From Bacteroidia bacterium (GTDB lineage: Bacteria; Bacteroidota; Bacteroidia; Bacteroidales; Dysgonomonadaceae), in contig JAUNRY010000135.1 of the NCBI GenBank assembly GCA_030539475.1, positions 1 through 6,141 on the forward strand: DNA of 6,141 bases, read 5' to 3'. The number at the start of each line of letters is the position of its first letter. The stretch's first letter is position 1. Below, one piece after another: positions 1 to 5,787 of the stretch. Position numbers and translations under genes: made by a program. Under the pieces are notes generated by a model. It saw nothing but the letters and a program-made list of their open reading frames with translations, did no database searches and was not told the origin of the DNA.

Positions 1-1
1 T

Positions 2-208
2 CGGGAAGCTCAGGCATTGGGCATTGACACGGTTCCCACTTTTTTGTTCGACCGGAAAAGAGCGATTGTAGGTTCGGAACCGCCGCAGGTTTTTCTGGAC
101 AATTTGAACAAGGCCTACGAAAGCCGGCAAAAAGGAGAAGAAGCCAACGAAAGCAGGGAAGTGAAGAAAGGAAAATCGTGCAACGCTGAGGGGATGTGTG
201 AGATATAG
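2..208 (+). CDS. DsbA/FrnE-family thiol oxidoreductase, C-terminal end (5' truncated by window)
   Basis: The frame is open from base 2 and ends with TAG at 206-208, giving about 68 residues. It begins REAQALGIDTVPTFLFDRK, followed by a G-S-E-P-P-x-x-F stretch. In DsbA-like FrnE / 2-hydroxychromene-2-carboxylate isomerase relatives, this corresponds to the last helix, the cis-proline loop (T-V-P) and the final strand and helix of the thioredoxin fold. These proteins exchange disulfides using a CxxC site that would lie upstream, outside the window. After the fold comes a charged linker (about residues 38-58) and a tail SCNAEGMCEI with a CX5C cysteine pair. No alternative family fits the VPTF/FDRK/PPQVFL pattern as well. 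A GNAT gene follows 40 bp downstream on the same strand. Family assignment is fairly sure; the substrate is unknown. Confidence 0.8.
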   Translation, partial: REAQALGIDTVPTFLFDRKRAIVGSEPPQVFLDNLNKAYESRQKGEEANESREVKKGKSCNAEGMCEI

Positions 209-248
209 AGCAGAAAATAACAAAGACAGATAGAGAAGAGACAAAAGA

Positions 249-791
249 ATGGAATTTTTACAAATAAACGAAACCGACAAATACCGTTGGGACAAAGTTT
301 GGGAGTTGTATGAACAGAGTTTTCCTCTCGCCGAAAGGCGAAAAATGAACGATCACCTCCGCGCATGTTCCGATGCACAATTTTTCCCGTTATCGGCCTG
401 GGAAGCAGGAGAGCTGATAGGGTTGCTTTTTTATTGGGAGTGGGATTCGTATCGTTACCTGGAGTACCTGGCCGTAAATCCCAGATTACGCGGGCACGGA
501 TTCGGTTCGCAAATACTTCACCACCTGCGCGACTCCGATCACACGATTATTCTGGAAATAGATCCCCTTATTAACGAACTATCGGTAAGACGGTTGCAGT
601 TTTACGAAAGAGCCGGCTTCACACTTACTCCTTATCGCTTTATGCACCTGCCGTACCGGCTGGAGTCGCAATCGCAGGAACTGCTCATTCTGAGTTACCC
701 CAAAATGATTACAAAAGAGCAACACAACGATTTCCTGAAATTTATTGGCGAGCGGGTTATTCTTTATTGCGAAGGTTATCCGTTTGGGTAA
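249..791 (+). CDS. GNAT-family N-acetyltransferase
   Basis: This 180-residue protein has a Gcn5-related acetyltransferase pattern. Strand 4 and motif A run through LEYLAVNPRLRGHGFGSQIL (71-90), where R81-G82-H83-G84-F85-G86 is the acetyl-CoA pyrophosphate-binding R/Q-x-x-G-x-G/A loop. Motif B follows around 111-124 (LSVRRLQFYERAGF), with the tyrosine (Y119) usually placed near the CoA thiol. The family moves the acetyl group of acetyl-CoA to an amine; the acceptor here cannot be told. The length is slightly above the usual 150-170. The ATG at 249 is preceded by purine-rich AGAGAAGAG, a plausible weak ribosome binding site. It probably shares a transcript with the upstream oxidoreductase gene (40-bp gap) and converges with the next gene 5 bp after its stop. 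Confidence 0.85.
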   Translation: MEFLQINETDKYRWDKVWELYEQSFPLAERRKMNDHLRACSDAQFFPLSAWEAGELIGLLFYWEWDSYRYLEYLAVNPRLRGHGFGSQILHHLRDSDHTIILEIDPLINELSVRRLQFYERAGFTLTPYRFMHLPYRLESQSQELLILSYPKMITKEQHNDFLKFIGERVILYCEGYPFG

Positions 792-796
792 CCGCA

Positions 797-1315
797 TTAC
801 GGATTCAACACCGACTGCAACAAGCGGAGGGTTTGATTCAATATTTTTTCTTCTCTCTTAGAATCGGCGTTCATGGGATAGATAATGACGTGCACTTTGC
901 CATCATCCAATAATTTAACGTATCCGCCCACTCCCCACGACATTATCCGGCTGTCGGTCCTGAACTTCACCACCCGAGCTTCCTTGTCGGAATAAGAAAC
1001 AATGAAATTCCTGTCTATCTTTTGCAGCATTTCCGCGTAAGGCTTCGAGGATCGGGCTTTGAAAGTGAGGGTTGCATTTTTATGTCCGGAAAAAGCGGGA
1101 GGTTCCGGATTCTCCGACTCCATATAATCCAATCTCCTGTAAAAAAGCCAGGTAAGAGCCGCCGGAGGCAAAACTCCCGCAATAAAAAACACGAGCAACA
1201 ACTGCCAAAATTGAATTCGAATGCCCCAAAACAGGCTGATAATAGCAATAACGGTGATGTAAAAAATCAGAAAAATAGACATCCAGGTAAGGAATAGTTT
1301 TGTTGTAAACTTCAT
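797..1315 (-). CDS. Two-TM membrane protein of unknown function
   Basis: This 172-residue protein is not recognised. Two hydrophobic spans, about residues 7-30 and 36-59, are separated by a short turn (GIRIQ) and followed by a positively charged stop (YRRLDY). The rest (60-172) is soluble: a proline-rich link (PEPPAF), then a mixed alpha/beta domain with alternating hydrophobic strands (ATLTFKA, FIVSYS, ARVVKFR, VHVIIYP) and a closing amphipathic helix. The strand pattern suggests a small beta-rich domain facing the cytoplasm, which is inference. The gene starts 26 bp after the DUF4230 gene on the same strand and is probably the last gene of that operon. Its ATG has no clear Shine-Dalgarno, as is common in Bacteroidota. 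Its stop lies 5 bp from the stop of the convergent GNAT gene, with no obvious terminator between. Confidence 0.75.
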   Translation of the reverse strand: MKFTTKLFLTWMSIFLIFYITVIAIISLFWGIRIQFWQLLLVFFIAGVLPPAALTWLFYRRLDYMESENPEPPAFSGHKNATLTFKARSSKPYAEMLQKIDRNFIVSYSDKEARVVKFRTDSRIMSWGVGGYVKLLDDGKVHVIIYPMNADSKREEKILNQTLRLLQSVLNP

Positions 1316-1341
1316 AGCTTGTTCGAGTTTTAAACGCGTTG

Positions 1342-1944
1342 TCAGCGCAATTCGGGTATAATAATTTCCGTAGTAATATCAATATTTTTGAATCCCATTT
1401 CTTGCAAGAGCGATTTTACAGCCAACTCCGCCTGACGGCCGGCATCGTTCATAATTCCCTGATTCAGGGCATCTTTCCTCATCGTTTCTTTTTCTTTCAT
1501 CAAGGCGGTGTTGTAATCCGATATTTTTATGGGATTGAAAGCGTTTTCACTTTCGTTGTACACTTTTATGCTGTTTTCATCAATAACAATATCGAAAATT
1601 TGCGGTCGCGGCATGGAAACATGCACATTTTCGCCGTGTATGTTGAGTTTTATCCGGCTGAAATCTACGCCTGCCTTTAAGTATCCGTTGTATTTCAGCA
1701 GAAAATATTTATCGGTAAGCGGAACGCTGATGTTTAAAATCTTGAAATTATCTTTGTATCCGATAACGCCCGTGTAATTGTATTTAACCGTAGCAAGCTC
1801 CTGAATGTGAATAATTTTACTCAACACCGTGGAGGAGTCGTATCCACTTTCCCTGCTAGTATTTATTTTATTCATAACGAGCAAAACGGCCAGAACAACC
1901 GTGGTGCACAAAAAAAAGACAGTAGAATAACTTGTTTTTTTCAA
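1342..1944 (-). CDS. DUF4230 family membrane-anchored protein
   Basis: This 200-residue protein matches DUF4230, a family of unknown function common in Bacteroidota and Firmicutes. A single hydrophobic segment (about 8-24) without a typical cleavage site anchors it, with the remainder probably outside the membrane. The family hallmarks are the IQELATVKYNYTGVIGYKD region (48-65), the strand-rich middle (KLNIHGENVHVSMPRPQIFD, about 99-118) and the C-terminal helix with DAGRQAELAVKSLLQEMGF (167-185). The start is a TTG at 1944. It is chosen because AAAGGAGAG lies 8-10 nt upstream, the best ribosome binding site in the window, and because the next Met (residue 24) would delete the anchor. The RBS lies in the 20 bp after the stop of the preceding -1-frame coding segment (1965), so translation of the two genes is probably coupled. 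Confidence 0.85.
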   Translation of the reverse strand: MKKTSYSTVFFLCTTVVLAVLLVMNKINTSRESGYDSSTVLSKIIHIQELATVKYNYTGVIGYKDNFKILNISVPLTDKYFLLKYNGYLKAGVDFSRIKLNIHGENVHVSMPRPQIFDIVIDENSIKVYNESENAFNPIKISDYNTALMKEKETMRKDALNQGIMNDAGRQAELAVKSLLQEMGFKNIDITTEIIIPELR

Positions 1945-1964
1945 TGATTAACTCTCCTTTTGTT

Positions 1965-2138
1965 TTATCGGAATTTTCTTGAATTACGTTTTATGAGATA
2001 CAGCCACAACAAATAAACTACCAAAAGAGAACCGAGCACTATGAGAATGGTTTGCCAATAACTCACCACAAATTTAACGATAATTACCACCACGAAAATG
2101 CCCAACGCGATGGCTAAAACCTGCCAGAGCAGGGTTGT
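1965..2138 (-). CDS. -1-frame C-terminal extension encoding a two-TM anchor of the 2114-2671 gene
   Basis: Read in the -1 frame after the A7 tract, the minus strand encodes 57 residues without a stop: TTLLWQVLAIALGIFVVV, then IIVKFVVSYWQTILIVLG, then SLLVVYLLWLYLIKRNS, ending RKFR and TAA at 1967-1965. It contains two strong hydrophobic spans (tail residues 3-25 and 28-49) and a basic C-terminus, as expected of a real membrane hairpin. It has no start codon in a useful position, so it can only be made as a fusion to the upstream frame. The stop is 20 bp before the DUF4230 start and just upstream of that gene's RBS, a normal operon spacing. This spacing supports the segment as the true gene end. 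Confidence 0.65.
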   Translation of the reverse strand, partial: TTLLWQVLAIALGIFVVVIIVKFVVSYWQTILIVLGSLLVVYLLWLYLIKRNSRKFR

Positions 2139-2144
2139 TTTTTT
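2114..2144 (-). promoter_or_regulatory. Candidate -1 ribosomal frameshift site: A7 slippery tract, hairpin and frame-0 stop
   Basis: On the minus strand the frame-0 codons read AGA AAA AAA CAA, so A_AAA_AAA (2144-2138) is an X_XXY_YYZ heptamer in the right phase for a -1 shift. Four bases later comes a small hairpin, CCTGC-TCTG-GCAGG (2133-2120), and the frame-0 TAG is at 2116-2114. This layout resembles the slippery sites of IS transposases and dnaX. The stem is short (5 bp, perhaps 7 with a bulge) and the spacer is a little shorter than usual. Transcriptional slippage on A7 would give the same product. Confidence 0.45.
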
Positions 2145-2671
2145 CTTCTTTCTTGTTGGTAATCGTCGCCGGATTTTTCTTCGGGAAACGTGGAAAATAC
2201 AACTTCTTTTTCGGTTTCGATTGATTCATCCGCCGTTAAGGGAAATTCCTCCGCCACCGTTTCGCCAACGAGCAATTCTTCTTCAATAAGAGATTGATTT
2301 TCATTTATAACCTCTTCGGGTATTTCTTCAATCGCGGGCTCCGGCTCCGCGGCAGGCGGCGGTGTGATGATAGGGATTACTTCCGGAATCTGATTGGACG
2401 GGGAGGTTGAGGTTGAATCCGACGGCATTTTTCCGTCGCGGCTAATGATGGAATCCACACGTCGGGAAGCGCGCGAAGCATCGAAATCATTGTCGCGAAC
2501 CATTTCTATCAGTTCCGTTTCAATTTCGGGATATTTAGTCATCAATGTTTTGCAAGCCTCCGCGAAATCGTTGAATCGCTGAATCTTACTCAACCTAAAT
2601 TTCATTTCTTCCGGATTTCCAGATGAAATTTCCAGAATTTTATCGGCAACAGCAATTTTTAATCGTTCCAT
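2114..2671 (-). CDS. Acidic hypothetical protein, frame-0 product (possible -1 frameshift gene)
   Basis: This 185-residue product is not recognised. Residues 1-75 are predicted helical and look folded (MERLKIAVADKILEISSG, then charged helices to RRVDSIIS). Residues 82-172 form an acidic, Pro/Glu/Thr-rich, probably disordered linker (many EE and PPP runs). The frame-0 end (QPCSGRF) looks unnatural. At codons 177-178 (AAA AAA) the frame can shift back one base on an A7 tract, giving a 57-residue hydrophobic tail and a 235-residue membrane-anchored protein ending at 1965. It is the first gene of a three-gene minus-strand operon, with a candidate promoter 54-61 bp upstream. The alternatives are a frameshift mutation, transcriptional slippage on A7, or a homopolymer sequencing error. 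Confidence 0.7.
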   Translation of the reverse strand: MERLKIAVADKILEISSGNPEEMKFRLSKIQRFNDFAEACKTLMTKYPEIETELIEMVRDNDFDASRASRRVDSIISRDGKMPSDSTSTSPSNQIPEVIPIITPPPAAEPEPAIEEIPEEVINENQSLIEEELLVGETVAEEFPLTADESIETEKEVVFSTFPEEKSGDDYQQERRKKQPCSGRF

Positions 2672-2724
2672 ACATTTACTATAAGTAATTGATAAAAATT
2701 ATTCAACGAACTTACTTTATTTCA

Positions 2725-2732
2725 CAAAAATA
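2725..2732 (-). promoter_or_regulatory. Candidate Bacteroidota -7 element for the three-gene operon
   Basis: TATTTTTG matches the Bacteroidota -7 consensus TAnnTTTG and lies 54-61 bp upstream of the ATG at 2671. The region where a -33 TTTG/TTG would be expected (about 2751-2755) shows only a weak ATT, so support is limited. Confidence 0.4.
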
Positions 2733-2831
2733 GTAATTTTAACGGTTTGGGAATAATTTTTCAGGGGTATTTTCATCAGCTTTGTTCAATAGCTGCGTTG
2801 GTTCGTTCCATTCCGGATAAATTGACAGAGC

Positions 2832-4076
2832 TCAACACACAACCGTAGCCAACGCCTGCTTGATATCTTCCAACAGAAAATCCGCGCTCTCCAACCCTAC
2901 CGATAGGCGGATGGTTTTTGAACTTACATTCATTTCGTCTCGCTGGCTTTGGGAAAAATTTCCGTAAATGGTGCTGGCGGGGTGAATGGCAAGGCTCTTG
3001 TTGTCGAACAGATTTGTGGCGCGGCGAATGCTTTTCAGCTTGTCCAGAAATTGAAAACACGCTTCTTTCGACTCCAGATTAAACGTGAGCATAGCCCCCG
3101 GCGTTTTGCCGAACTGGCGGCAACTTAGTTCGAAAAACGGATTATCGGGCAATCCGGTATAATTCACCGATTCTATACCCGGCAGGGTTTGCAAACGTTT
3201 TGCCAGTTGCAGACAGGTTTGGCTCTGTTTTTCGTAGCGCAAGTGCATTGTTTCCAGCCCCATGGTTTGCAGGTAAGCCGTTCGGGGATCCATATATGCG
3301 CCGAAATTCCGGTGAATTTCTTTGCGCAATTTGTAGTGGAACGCGCAATTTCCGTGCTCTTTCGCCAGCGGGTTGAGCCTTCTGTTTTTTGCCCAGTCAA
3401 ACGCGGCGTAATCGATTATGAGCCCGCCAATGCTCGTTGCTCCGCCCGATATGTATTTTGTGCCGGACACCACTTCGATATCAACTCCGAAGTTTTTGGC
3501 GCTAAAAGCAGAAAAGGAAATAAGGGTGGTATCGGCAATCACCGGCACGTGTTTTTCCCGCGCGATAGCGCTTACGGATTTGAGGTCAACCACTTCCATC
3601 TGCGGATTGGTTATGATTTCCAGAAATATCGCGCACGTGTTGTCATCGATGTTGTCGCGGATATCTTTTTCGTTAGTCAGATCGCAGAACCTCACTTCCA
3701 CGTCAAAAGCCTTCAATGTATTGGCAAAGAACGAGTAGGTGTTTCCGAATAAATAATTGGAAGTGATTATGTTTGCCCCACTCCAGGCAATAGACATAAA
3801 CACGTTGCTTATGGCAGCCATGCCGGAGTTGAGCGCCGTTACGCCAAAAGCGCCGGAGATCTGCTTCACGCGCTCTTCAAAATACTGAACCGTGGGGTTC
3901 GATATGCGCGAATAGGTGTGTTCTGTGGTTTGCCCGCAAAAGGCGGCTTCCATGTCGGCGGCGCTTTTAAATTCGTATGCCGCGGCATTGTAAACGGGCA
4001 TGGAAAGCGACCCGTACGCATCCGGTTTGGGATAGGGCGTATTTAGCAATTGATCTTCGTAATCCGGCTTATTCAT
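2832..4076 (-). CDS. Cys/Met-metabolism PLP enzyme, O-acetylhomoserine sulfhydrylase (MetY)-like
   Basis: This 414-residue protein belongs to the fold-type I PLP Cys/Met-metabolism family. The motifs visible are Y55-S-R57-I-S-N-P-T, whose Tyr/Arg reach the PLP phosphate of the partner subunit; S84-G-M, the phosphate loop; D182, expected to bind the PLP nitrogen; V-S-G-T-K207-Y, the Schiff-base lysine; and R390-L-S-V-G, the substrate carboxylate arginine. The TSIGG motif at 214-218 after the lysine is typical of MetY. MetY makes homocysteine from O-acetylhomoserine and sulfide in the cytosol. F110 in YLFGNTY sits where family members usually have the catalytic Tyr, so the exact reaction is uncertain; a gamma-lyase or a related sulfhydrylase is possible. 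The ATG at 4076 has no Shine-Dalgarno. It has its own promoter, and no SAM riboswitch fits in the short leader. Confidence 0.85.
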   Translation of the reverse strand: MNKPDYEDQLLNTPYPKPDAYGSLSMPVYNAAAYEFKSAADMEAAFCGQTTEHTYSRISNPTVQYFEERVKQISGAFGVTALNSGMAAISNVFMSIAWSGANIITSNYLFGNTYSFFANTLKAFDVEVRFCDLTNEKDIRDNIDDNTCAIFLEIITNPQMEVVDLKSVSAIAREKHVPVIADTTLISFSAFSAKNFGVDIEVVSGTKYISGGATSIGGLIIDYAAFDWAKNRRLNPLAKEHGNCAFHYKLRKEIHRNFGAYMDPRTAYLQTMGLETMHLRYEKQSQTCLQLAKRLQTLPGIESVNYTGLPDNPFFELSCRQFGKTPGAMLTFNLESKEACFQFLDKLKSIRRATNLFDNKSLAIHPASTIYGNFSQSQRDEMNVSSKTIRLSVGLESADFLLEDIKQALATVVC

Positions 4077-4096
4077 CTTTAAATAATAATTTCAGG

Positions 4097-4302
4097 TTAC
4101 AAAGATATAAAAATGACGGAAGATACAAGGGATGTGGCGACAAGAGACGCGTTATTCCAGACCTTCTGTTTTGAGCAAAAAACGGTATGTTTGAAATAAC
4201 TTTGGTCGGCAGACAATTCGGTGGGCAGACAGCCGAAGTGCAACGCCATAGCCGCCACATGGTGCGAGTAGTTCTCAGAGGTTTGTTGGTCGGAAAGGTA
4301 GC
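4097..4302 (-). pseudogene. 3' remnant of an unidentified gene, cut by the IS
   Basis: A minus-strand frame runs from the IS boundary to TAA at 4099-4097 (about 68 codons). It reads YLSDQQTSENYSHHVAAM, then ALHFGCLPTELSADQSYFK, then HTVFCSKQKVWNNASL and a hydrophobic end. Its first 50 or so residues have balanced, protein-like composition, whereas the other frame, also open here, is rich in Arg and Pro as expected of a shadow. I do not recognise the family. There is no start codon near the IS edge, so the 5' part of the gene has been lost or displaced. The last codons overlap the promoter of the MetY-like gene. Alternatively this could be noncoding upstream sequence. Confidence 0.4.
4100..4128 (-). 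promoter_or_regulatory. Bacteroidota-type promoter of the MetY-like gene
   Basis: TTG (4128-4126), an 18-bp spacer and TATCTTTG (4107-4100) fit the Bacteroidota primary sigma consensus TTG-N17-20-TAnnTTTG very well. The -7 element is 23 bp upstream of the ATG at 4076, so the leader would be only about 15-20 nt. Confidence 0.7.
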
Positions 4303-4320
4303 GTAAACTAAACTGTGTCA
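4303..4320 (+). repeat. IS terminal inverted repeat, transposase 3' side
   Basis: GTAAACTAAACTGTGTCA is identical over all 18 bp to the reverse complement of 5770-5787. Identity stops on both sides (C versus T outside, G versus A inside), which fixes the element edge. Confidence 0.9.
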
Positions 4321-4394
4321 GGTTTTATTTTCTAATCAAACTCCGTTCCTATTTCTTATCAATGGGTAATGCTTTGTTCGGAGTTTTGTTGGTC

Positions 4395-4431
4395 AAAAAC
4401 GGTTAGGGGTCAATCCCCTAATCGTTTTTTT
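4395..4431. terminator. Bidirectional intrinsic terminator at the IS 3' end
   Basis: A 15-bp stem (4395-4409 with 4415-4429, including one G-T pair) closes on the loop TCAAT. The stem has five G/C pairs near the loop edge region and A/T ends, giving a T7 run on the plus strand (4425-4431) and a T5 run on the minus strand (4399-4395). It would stop transposase transcripts leaving the IS, and would also stop transcription entering from the left flank. Confidence 0.8.
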
Positions 4432-4509
4432 CTTGTCAATGGTACAACGCGATGTCCATCGTTTGTTGGTCGGGGCAAATTTACAAATAAAATTGTAATT
4501 TTCATCTAA

Positions 4510-5721
4510 TCAAAAGAGCCTAAATCTCTCGGGGAATTTAATTGCCAATTGCTGAGCGGTTTGTCCCCAGTTTGAAAGCGGCATTGTCCATTTCTTTCGG
4601 ATGTTTCGATAGGCAAGATAAACCAACTTTTCCAATGCCGTATCGTTTGGGAAAACGCCCTTGTTTTTAGTTACTTTGCGTATCTGACGGTGGTATCCCT
4701 CGACCGTGTTGGTGGTGTAAATGATGCGTCGGATAGCATCCGAAAACCCGAAGTAAGCCGAGAGTTTATGCCAATTATCACGCCAGGATTTTATGACGAT
4801 GGGATAATCTTCGCCCCATTTGAGTTCGAGATTATCCAACTCATCTTCTGCTTTTTCGAGGCTGACGGCTTGATAAACCTGTTTGAGGTCTTTCAAAAAC
4901 GCTTTCTGATTTTTGCTTGCCACGTATTTGACCGAATTGCGTATCTGGTGTACAATACAGCTTTGTACGATGGCCTCGGGGAAAACGCTTAAAATGGCGT
5001 CTGAAAAACCGCTCAAGTTATCCGTACAGGCTATCAGGATGTCTTTTACGCCACGAGACTGTAAATCGGTTAGCACCGAAAGCCAAAAGTTTGCTCCCTC
5101 ACTCTTGGAGATATACATACCCAGCAAATCTTTATAGCCGTTGGCATCTACCCCCAGCACGTTGTAAACGGCACGTGTTACGGGACGGTTCTTTTCATCC
5201 ATTACCTTGTAGTGAATAGCATCCATCCAAACGATGGGATAAACCGCATCCAGCGAACGGCTGCGCCACGACTGGAGTTCCGGCAGTACACGGTCGGTTA
5301 TGGAGCTGATGGTGTCTGCCGATACGCGGTTGCCTAAGTTTTCTTCCATCCAGTCGCTTATCTCGCGTGTACTGTTGCCTAAGGCGTACAAACCGATAAT
5401 CCGGTCGGAAACACTGTCCGCCAAAATACGCTCACGTTTTTTTATGAACTCAGGCTCAAAACGAGAATCGCGGTCGCGGGGCGTATGTACGGTTACTTCG
5501 CCCATGCCGGTTTGAACCTGTTTGCTGGTGTAGCCGTTGCGACGATTGCCCAAAGAACGTTCCTCCGGATCCATGTGGGCATCCATTTCGCCTTCCAAAG
5601 CGGCATTGAGCAGTTTTTCCAAAAGAGGGGCAAAAGCGCCTCCTTTGCCTAATAACGGTTTGCCGGATTTTAATTGTTCCAGCGCTAAGGCTTCCATAGC
5701 CTTGTAATCAAAATTTTCCAT
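4510..5721 (-). CDS. IS256-family (mutator-type) transposase
   Basis: This 403-residue DDE transposase cuts and joins the IS ends. An N-terminal DNA-binding part (1-110) contains the conserved LLEKLLNAALEGEMDAHM and RRNGY stretches and the T-P-R-D-R-D motif. The RNase H-like catalytic core follows: D167 in VWMDAIHYKV, D234 in ACTDNLSGF and E341 in TNTVEGYHRQIRK, with the C-x-x-H pair of CIVHQIRNS (255/258) before the helical insertion. All catalytic residues are present and there is no frameshift, so the protein may be active. The start is placed at ATG 5721, which gives the usual family length. The frame continues upstream to a GTG at 5775 (421 aa), but that codon lies inside the terminal repeat and the added residues (NKKNYYIYTEISF) look unlike the family. 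No clear Shine-Dalgarno is visible. Confidence 0.9.
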   Translation of the reverse strand: MENFDYKAMEALALEQLKSGKPLLGKGGAFAPLLEKLLNAALEGEMDAHMDPEERSLGNRRNGYTSKQVQTGMGEVTVHTPRDRDSRFEPEFIKKRERILADSVSDRIIGLYALGNSTREISDWMEENLGNRVSADTISSITDRVLPELQSWRSRSLDAVYPIVWMDAIHYKVMDEKNRPVTRAVYNVLGVDANGYKDLLGMYISKSEGANFWLSVLTDLQSRGVKDILIACTDNLSGFSDAILSVFPEAIVQSCIVHQIRNSVKYVASKNQKAFLKDLKQVYQAVSLEKAEDELDNLELKWGEDYPIVIKSWRDNWHKLSAYFGFSDAIRRIIYTTNTVEGYHRQIRKVTKNKGVFPNDTALEKLVYLAYRNIRKKWTMPLSNWGQTAQQLAIKFPERFRLF

Positions 5722-5769
5722 AAAGCTAATTTCTGTGTAAATGTAATAATTTTTTTTGTTTACTTCATT

Positions 5770-5787
5770 TGACACAGTTTAGTTTAC
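5770..5787 (-). repeat. IS terminal inverted repeat, transposase 5' side
   Basis: TGACACAGTTTAGTTTAC pairs perfectly with 4303-4320. A GTG at 5775-5773, in frame with the transposase, lies inside this repeat. Confidence 0.9.

Larger units (their letters stand above)
4281..4473 (+). repeat. Three copies of TTTGTTGGTC around the IS left end
   Basis: GTTTGTTGGTCGG occurs at 4281-4293 (outside the IS) and 4461-4473 (inside). A third copy, TTTGTTGGTC, lies at 4385-4394 just before the terminator stem. Two of the three are within the IS and one is in the flanking remnant gene. No function is evident. Confidence 0.3.
4303..5787 (-). mobile_element. IS256-family insertion sequence (complete, 1485 bp)
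   Basis: The element is bounded by 18-bp perfect inverted repeats, GTAAACTAAACTGTGTCA at 4303-4320 and its reverse complement at 5770-5787. It carries one intact IS256/mutator-type DDE transposase on the minus strand. The 207-bp 3' noncoding end holds an 8-bp inverted repeat (4338-4345 / 4379-4386) and a bidirectional terminator. The flanking 8-9 bp differ (AAGGTAGC on the left, AGTCTCGC on the right), so the usual IS256 target duplication is absent. The IS lies between two truncated genes. Confidence 0.9.

Noticed and set aside
782..800. Terminator between the convergent GNAT and two-TM genes
   Set aside because: The gap is 5 bp and the only palindrome (around CCGCATTACGG) is too short and lacks a T run.
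1339..1680. Plus-strand open frame (113 codons) opposite DUF4230
   Set aside because: It mirrors the codon structure of the minus-strand gene and begins in its 3' end; there is no RBS or protein-like motif.
2672..2831. Intrinsic terminator for the MetY-like gene
   Set aside because: I could not find a GC-rich hairpin followed by a T run in the 160 bp after its stop; only the operon promoter candidate was found.
3189..3752. Long plus-strand open frame (187 codons) opposite the MetY-like gene
   Set aside because: It is antisense to a well-supported enzyme, its translation has no recognisable motif, and other open frames in the same gene are similar shadows.
4077..4100. SAM or other methionine riboswitch in the MetY leader
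   Set aside because: The predicted leader is only about 15-20 nt, too short for any known aptamer.
4069..4260. Minus-strand open frame MWRLWRCTSAVCPPN... upstream of the MetY-like gene
   Set aside because: It is rich in Arg, Cys and Pro as expected of a wrong frame, and overlaps a more protein-like frame and the promoter.
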